A DNA stretch of 10,569 bases from an uncultured Granulosicoccus sp. GTDB taxonomy: Bacteria; Pseudomonadota; Gammaproteobacteria; Granulosicoccales; Granulosicoccaceae. This document shows positions 7,260-10,569 of the stretch, piece after piece. The stretch is taken from contig CALDSR010000056.1 of the NCBI GenBank assembly GCA_937924505.1, forward strand, positions 1 to 10,569, in the 5' to 3' direction. The position numbers were made by a program, and so were the translations under genes. How positions within the stretch are numbered: the stretch's first letter is position 1; the number at the start of each line of letters is the position of its first letter. The notes below the pieces were generated by a model, which worked only from the letters and a program-made list of their open reading frames with translations, was not told the DNA's origin and made no database searches.

Positions 7260-7444
7260 CCACGATCCTAACGCCAATGGAGCCTACCTTGACGGGTATT
7301 AGCGGTGGTAGACGGCCGTAAAAAACCCAATTTGTGTAGGGAATTGTATTATCGTCAATGACCGTCAGTACCTGTACTCAACTTGATCGAATGCGATGAC
7401 GCGAAAGCGGGAGCGGAAGTGATGTATTTAGATGGAAACGAGTC
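7260..7444. other. Non-coding upstream region of the molybdoenzyme gene
   Basis: No gene or convincing sigma70 promoter is seen. TATTAT at 7347-7352 could be a -10 but lacks a spaced -35. A 12-base dyad AGTAC-CT-GTACT lies at 7367-7378, 66 bases before the ATG at 7445, and is a possible operator. ACGGCCGT at 7312-7319 is a short palindrome followed by an A-run, not a terminator on either strand. Confidence 0.3.
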
Positions 7445-8548
7445 ATGACTGAGTCCAACCCGATTCTGAACCCGGCGGGCGCCCAACTGGTCGAGGATGG
7501 TCGTTTTTCGCTCAACGAAGTACATCTGGCAAACCGCAACAGCGGAACGCTTGCCGAAATGCTGCGTCGCGACATCACGCCAACCAGCGCCCACTACTTG
7601 CTCAATCATTTCGATGTACCGCAGTACGATGATAAAGATGTTAGCGATTGGACCGTCACGGTCGACGGTGCTGTCTCATCAGCCAAACAGCTGTCGTTTG
7701 ATGACATCAAGGCTCTACCACAACAGAGCATCCCGGTAACGTTGGAATGTGCGGGTAATGGACGCGCGCACATGTCCCCACGGTGGCCATCCCAGCCCTG
7801 GGGACTCGATGCCGTCGGAACGGCTCGTTGGACAGGCACTCCACTTCGCCCACTACTCGAACAATGTGGCCTTGAACATAATGCCCAGGAAGTAGTCTTT
7901 TATGGAACGGATGAAGGGGTCGCGGCAGGTGAACGCCATTTCTACGGTAGAAGCTTGCCATTAAACGACGCCTTGGCGGATAGCGTGCTGTTGGTTTGGG
8001 CGATGAATGGCGAACCCTTGCCCGCGCAGCATGGTTATCCACTTCGATTGATCGTGCCTGGCTGGTACGGTATGGCAAGTGTCAAATGGCTGAATCACAT
8101 TGAAGTCATCAGCGGCAAATTCGATGGACACCAACAACGCGCTTACACACTACGCGATGCATCAGGAAAAGCACTTGAGCCTGTCAACACGATGCAAGTA
8201 CGAGCCGTGATGACACCACCAGGGATACCCGAGTGGATGTCAGCTCGTCGACTGGTGGACCCGGGAACAATCAAAGTCACGGGAAAGGCCTGGTCAGGAG
8301 CCGGAGTTCCGATTGAGCGGGTGGAATTTTGTGACAACGGACACTGGGTCGAGGCCACCATGGAATCGAGCATGGGCAAGTTTGCGTGGGTTTCCTGGTC
8401 GGTTGATTGGCAAGCCACTGCAGGCCGGCATGAATTACAGTGTCGCGCTACCGATGCCGATGGCATGGCGCAACCGCTAGACCCCGACTGGAACGCACGT
8501 GGCTTTTGTAACAACGCGATTCAGCGCATTGAAGTCTGGGGCAGCTGA
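7445..8548 (+). CDS. Sulfite-oxidase-family molybdopterin enzyme, cytoplasmic, altered substrate pocket
   Basis: A 367-residue protein with the oxidoreductase molybdopterin-binding domain (about 30-225) and the Mo-co dimerisation domain (about 245-366), as in sulfite oxidases and plant nitrate reductases. The Mo-ligating Cys is C102 in TLECAGNGR, and R107 matches chicken Arg190. ARWTGTPL and the MNGEPLP...HGYPLRLIVPG stretch are family hallmarks. There is no heme b5 or cytochrome domain, no Tat or Sec signal and no membrane segment, so it should act in the cytosol with an unknown electron acceptor. Two pocket positions differ: the RNH motif carrying chicken Arg138 reads LNH (L53), and the Tyr322 position is W185 in LVWAMNG. 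Both residues contact substrate in true sulfite oxidases, so sulfite may not be the substrate. GGA at 7433-7435 is a weak ribosome site for the ATG at 7445. Confidence 0.88.
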   Translation: MTESNPILNPAGAQLVEDGRFSLNEVHLANRNSGTLAEMLRRDITPTSAHYLLNHFDVPQYDDKDVSDWTVTVDGAVSSAKQLSFDDIKALPQQSIPVTLECAGNGRAHMSPRWPSQPWGLDAVGTARWTGTPLRPLLEQCGLEHNAQEVVFYGTDEGVAAGERHFYGRSLPLNDALADSVLLVWAMNGEPLPAQHGYPLRLIVPGWYGMASVKWLNHIEVISGKFDGHQQRAYTLRDASGKALEPVNTMQVRAVMTPPGIPEWMSARRLVDPGTIKVTGKAWSGAGVPIERVEFCDNGHWVEATMESSMGKFAWVSWSVDWQATAGRHELQCRATDADGMAQPLDPDWNARGFCNNAIQRIEVWGS

Positions 8549-8609
8549 TGCATTGCTGCTGGGCAGAAATTTTCTGGCAGATCGCATGAATTAACGCAGT
8601 TCTGGCTCG

Positions 8610-8615
8610 TATAAT
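8610..8615 (+). promoter_or_regulatory. Candidate -10 box for the class V aminotransferase gene
   Basis: A perfect TATAAT with no good -35 (TTAACG at 8591-8596 is 13 bases away). The expected transcription start is about 8622, coinciding with the upstream in-frame ATG, which therefore could be used only leaderless. The start at 8703 would have an 80-base leader. Confidence 0.35.
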
Positions 8616-8690
8616 CAGGCTATGCCCAATGCTTGCCTCACGATCACCTCAGCAAGCAGATTCGATACGCAGCTTCGCCCGCACCCTGTC

Positions 8691-8694
8691 AGGA
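8691..8694 (+). promoter_or_regulatory. Ribosome binding site deciding the start at 8703
   Basis: AGGA eight bases before the ATG at 8703. It supports that start over the in-frame ATG at 8622, whose extra 27 residues are rich in Arg, Thr and Pro and do not resemble the family. Confidence 0.55.
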
Positions 8695-8702
8695 AACGCC
8701 TC

Positions 8703-9926
8703 ATGCTAGATGTCGATTTCGCCCGCTCACACTTCCCGGCTTTTTCCGACCCCACACTGGACGGCTGGGCCTTTTTCGAAAATGCCGGTGGCTCCTACGC
8801 ATGTGGTCAAGTCATCGACCGACTGACAGACTTTTACACACGCTGCAAAGTTCAGCCTTATGGCCCTTATCCAGCTGCGCAAAAAGGTGGCTCGATGATG
8901 GATGAATCCTATAGCCGCCTGGCCGAATACCTGAATGTGGATTCGACTGAAGTCAATTTCGGGCCATCAACCACACAAAACACCTACGTTCTGGCAAAAG
9001 CATTTCGTGAGATTTTTAACGAGGGTGACGAGATCATTGTGACCAATCAAGATCACGAAGCCAATAGCGGTGCATGGCGTCGTCTGGAACAGCTTGGAAT
9101 TACCGTTCGCGAATGGTCGGTAGATCCCGAAACGGGCATGCTCGATATCGACGATCTCGACGCACTGATAAATGACAAGACGCGACTTCTCGCCTTTCCT
9201 CACTGTTCAAACATTGTGGCGCATGTGAATCCAGTGGCAACCATTTGCGCAAAGGCACGTGACGCTGGTATCACCACCGTGGTCGACGGGGTTTCTTATG
9301 CCGGTCATGGCTTACCCGATGTTGCAGCACTTGGCGCTGATATTTATCTGTTTTCTTTATACAAGACCTATGGACCGCATCAGGGATTGATGGTGATACG
9401 CAAGCCCACGCTCGATAAACTGACAAACCAGGGCCACTTCTTTAACGCAGATTACCCCCAAAAAAAACTCGTCCCTGCAGGACCTGATCATGCGCAGATT
9501 GGGGCCGCAGCCGGGATCGCCGAGTATTTTGATGCAATACACGCGCATCATTTTCCTGACCAAAATGTGAGCGCTGCCGAACGAGGTGTTGCAGTACACA
9601 ATCTCTTCCAGAGTCATGAAAAACAACTTCTGCAACCGATACTTGATTATCTTGATGCACGAAATGATGTACGTGTCCTGGGTCCGGTTGATGCGGCAGT
9701 CCGCGCGCCCACGATTGCCGTCGATGTCAAAGGTGACGCCGAATCGGTAGCCCGTGCTCTGGCCAAGCAAAAGGTCATGTGCTGGAGTGGTAATTTCTAC
9801 GCCTATCGATTAATCGAAGCCATGGGGCTGGAACCCGAGAACGGCGCGCTAAGGCTGTCATTCGTCCACTACACAAGTAAAAATGAAGTCGATCAGCTTC
9901 TCAAATCGCTTGATTCGGTCTTGTAG
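8703..9926 (+). CDS. Class V PLP-dependent enzyme, cysteine-desulfurase-like (VC1184-type subfamily)
   Basis: A 407-residue fold-type I PLP enzyme. It opens with FPAF and FFENAGGSY, the usual ENAAGS entry of cysteine desulfurase relatives. PSTTQNTY contacts the cofactor phosphate, NQDHEAN carries the ring-stacking His, VDGVSYAGHG has the Asp for the pyridine nitrogen, and K221 in SLYKTYGPHQG forms the Schiff base. Near the C-terminus, where SufS/IscS have a loop with the sulfur-accepting Cys, this protein reads CWSGNFYAYRL, then RLSFVHYTS. That is the pattern I associate with the cysteine-desulfurase-like VC1184 subfamily, whose reaction is not established. A role as desulfurase is therefore doubtful; a lyase or aminotransferase on an amino acid is as likely. 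It begins 154 bases after the molybdoenzyme, with its own -10 candidate. Confidence 0.85.
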   Translation: MLDVDFARSHFPAFSDPTLDGWAFFENAGGSYACGQVIDRLTDFYTRCKVQPYGPYPAAQKGGSMMDESYSRLAEYLNVDSTEVNFGPSTTQNTYVLAKAFREIFNEGDEIIVTNQDHEANSGAWRRLEQLGITVREWSVDPETGMLDIDDLDALINDKTRLLAFPHCSNIVAHVNPVATICAKARDAGITTVVDGVSYAGHGLPDVAALGADIYLFSLYKTYGPHQGLMVIRKPTLDKLTNQGHFFNADYPQKKLVPAGPDHAQIGAAAGIAEYFDAIHAHHFPDQNVSAAERGVAVHNLFQSHEKQLLQPILDYLDARNDVRVLGPVDAAVRAPTIAVDVKGDAESVARALAKQKVMCWSGNFYAYRLIEAMGLEPENGALRLSFVHYTSKNEVDQLLKSLDSVL

Positions 9927-10036
9927 TGCGCGAGATCTGATACGATCCTGATCACACTGAAACAGACGACTATGGCTTGGCGATAGACGTCAAATTCCGA
10001 AACCGATAGCGTCCTAAGAATTCAAGCGATTTCAAC

Positions 10037-10569
10037 ATGAGCAATAAATACGCAGCACCGAAAGAATCAACCTACGACATCGTCATCGTTGGTGGCGCCA
10101 TCATGGCATCATCCACCGCCTGGTTTCTATCGGATGACAAAGATTTCAACGGACGGGTACTCGTGGTTGAAATGGATCCGACCTATTCCATGTGCTCGAC
10201 AGCCCACACCAATTCCTGCATGCGACAACAATTCAGCACCGAATTGAATGTTCGGGTGTCGCAATTCGCTGCCGATTTTGTAAAAAATATTCGCAGTTAC
10301 ATGGGCAACGATGAGCGTGTTCCCGAACTGTCCATCCAGAGCTATGGCTATATGTATCTTGCGGACAATGACGCCTTTGCCGATGTCTTGCGAGAAAATC
10401 AAAAGGTACAGCTCGCCTGTGGTGCTGCGACGCAATTGATGGATCAGAGCGAGATCAAAAAGAACTACCCCTTTTACAATGTTGAAGATATCGTCCTTGG
10501 CTCCATCAATCTTGTTGATGAAGGCTACTGGGATGGTTCAACCGTATTCGACTGGTGGCGACGAATGGC
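10037..10569 (+). CDS. FAD-dependent amine/amino-acid oxidoreductase (DadA/sarcosine oxidase-like), 3' end cut by window
   Basis: The frame is open from the ATG at 10037 to the window edge: 177 full codons, against a usual family length of about 380-450, so over half is missing. After a ten-residue lead, YDIVIVGGAIMASSTAWFL is the first strand and helix of the FAD Rossmann fold, and VLVVEMDP ends with the acidic residue that binds the ribose. CSTAHTNSCMRQQFST is the substrate/FAD-side segment seen in DAO-type oxidases. In the dinucleotide motif the second and third Gly are both Ala (GGAIMA). The family oxidises C-N bonds of amines or amino acids, giving imines or 2-oxoacids; the substrate is unknown here. 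No clear Shine-Dalgarno precedes the ATG, but no other start is available because TAG lies in frame upstream. It lies 110 bases after the PLP enzyme and is probably in the same functional cluster. Confidence 0.85.
   Translation, partial: MSNKYAAPKESTYDIVIVGGAIMASSTAWFLSDDKDFNGRVLVVEMDPTYSMCSTAHTNSCMRQQFSTELNVRVSQFAADFVKNIRSYMGNDERVPELSIQSYGYMYLADNDAFADVLRENQKVQLACGAATQLMDQSEIKKNYPFYNVEDIVLGSINLVDEGYWDGSTVFDWWRRM

Noticed and set aside
8555..8577. CAGAAA-T-TTTCTG dyad after the molybdoenzyme as a terminator
   Set aside because: Loop of one base is not feasible for RNA folding, the stem is AT-rich, and no T-run follows.

Overview
The window reads as a chromosomal piece of a Proteobacterium, most likely a free-living gamma- or alphaproteobacterium. 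That rests on dense genes, mixed ATG/GTG starts, short overlaps inside an operon, sigma70-like -10 boxes and the protein families present. I cannot name the genus. There are no rRNA or tRNA genes, CRISPR arrays or insertion sequences.

Left part (1-5767, plus strand). A short-chain dehydrogenase of the 3-alpha-hydroxysteroid/coniferyl-alcohol dehydrogenase type (99-914) stands first. It is followed, behind its own promoter candidate, by a three-gene operon (1040-5767) for a 2-oxoacid:NAD(P)+ oxidoreductase of the KorCAB type. KorC is a GltD-like FAD/NAD(P)H and ferredoxin subunit, KorA a gamma-alpha fusion, and KorB the thiamine diphosphate subunit. The three are tied by 4-base stop/start overlaps; a 17-codon mini-ORF bridges korA and korB. 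Together they should oxidise a 2-oxoacid to an acyl-CoA and pass the electrons through Fe-S clusters and FAD to NAD(P)+.

Middle part (5768-7444). A convergent minus-strand gene encodes an unusual regulator: a LacI-family sugar/ligand-sensing domain with no LacI DNA-binding head and a LuxR/GerE helix-turn-helix at the C-terminus. Upstream of it lies a 510-base stretch without an intact gene. It holds a frameshifted remnant of a response regulator receiver domain (minus strand, about 7046-7244) and two LacI-type operator-like palindromes 54 bases apart.

Right part (7445-10569, plus strand). A cytoplasmic sulfite-oxidase-family molybdoenzyme with two altered substrate-pocket positions is followed by a class V PLP enzyme (cysteine-desulfurase-like, apparently without the catalytic Cys loop). 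Last comes the start of a DadA/sarcosine-oxidase-like FAD oxidoreductase, cut by the window edge. A plausible but unproven reading is that the region handles a nitrogen- or sulfur-containing carbon source, with amine or amino-acid oxidation giving a 2-oxoacid that KorCAB then oxidises.
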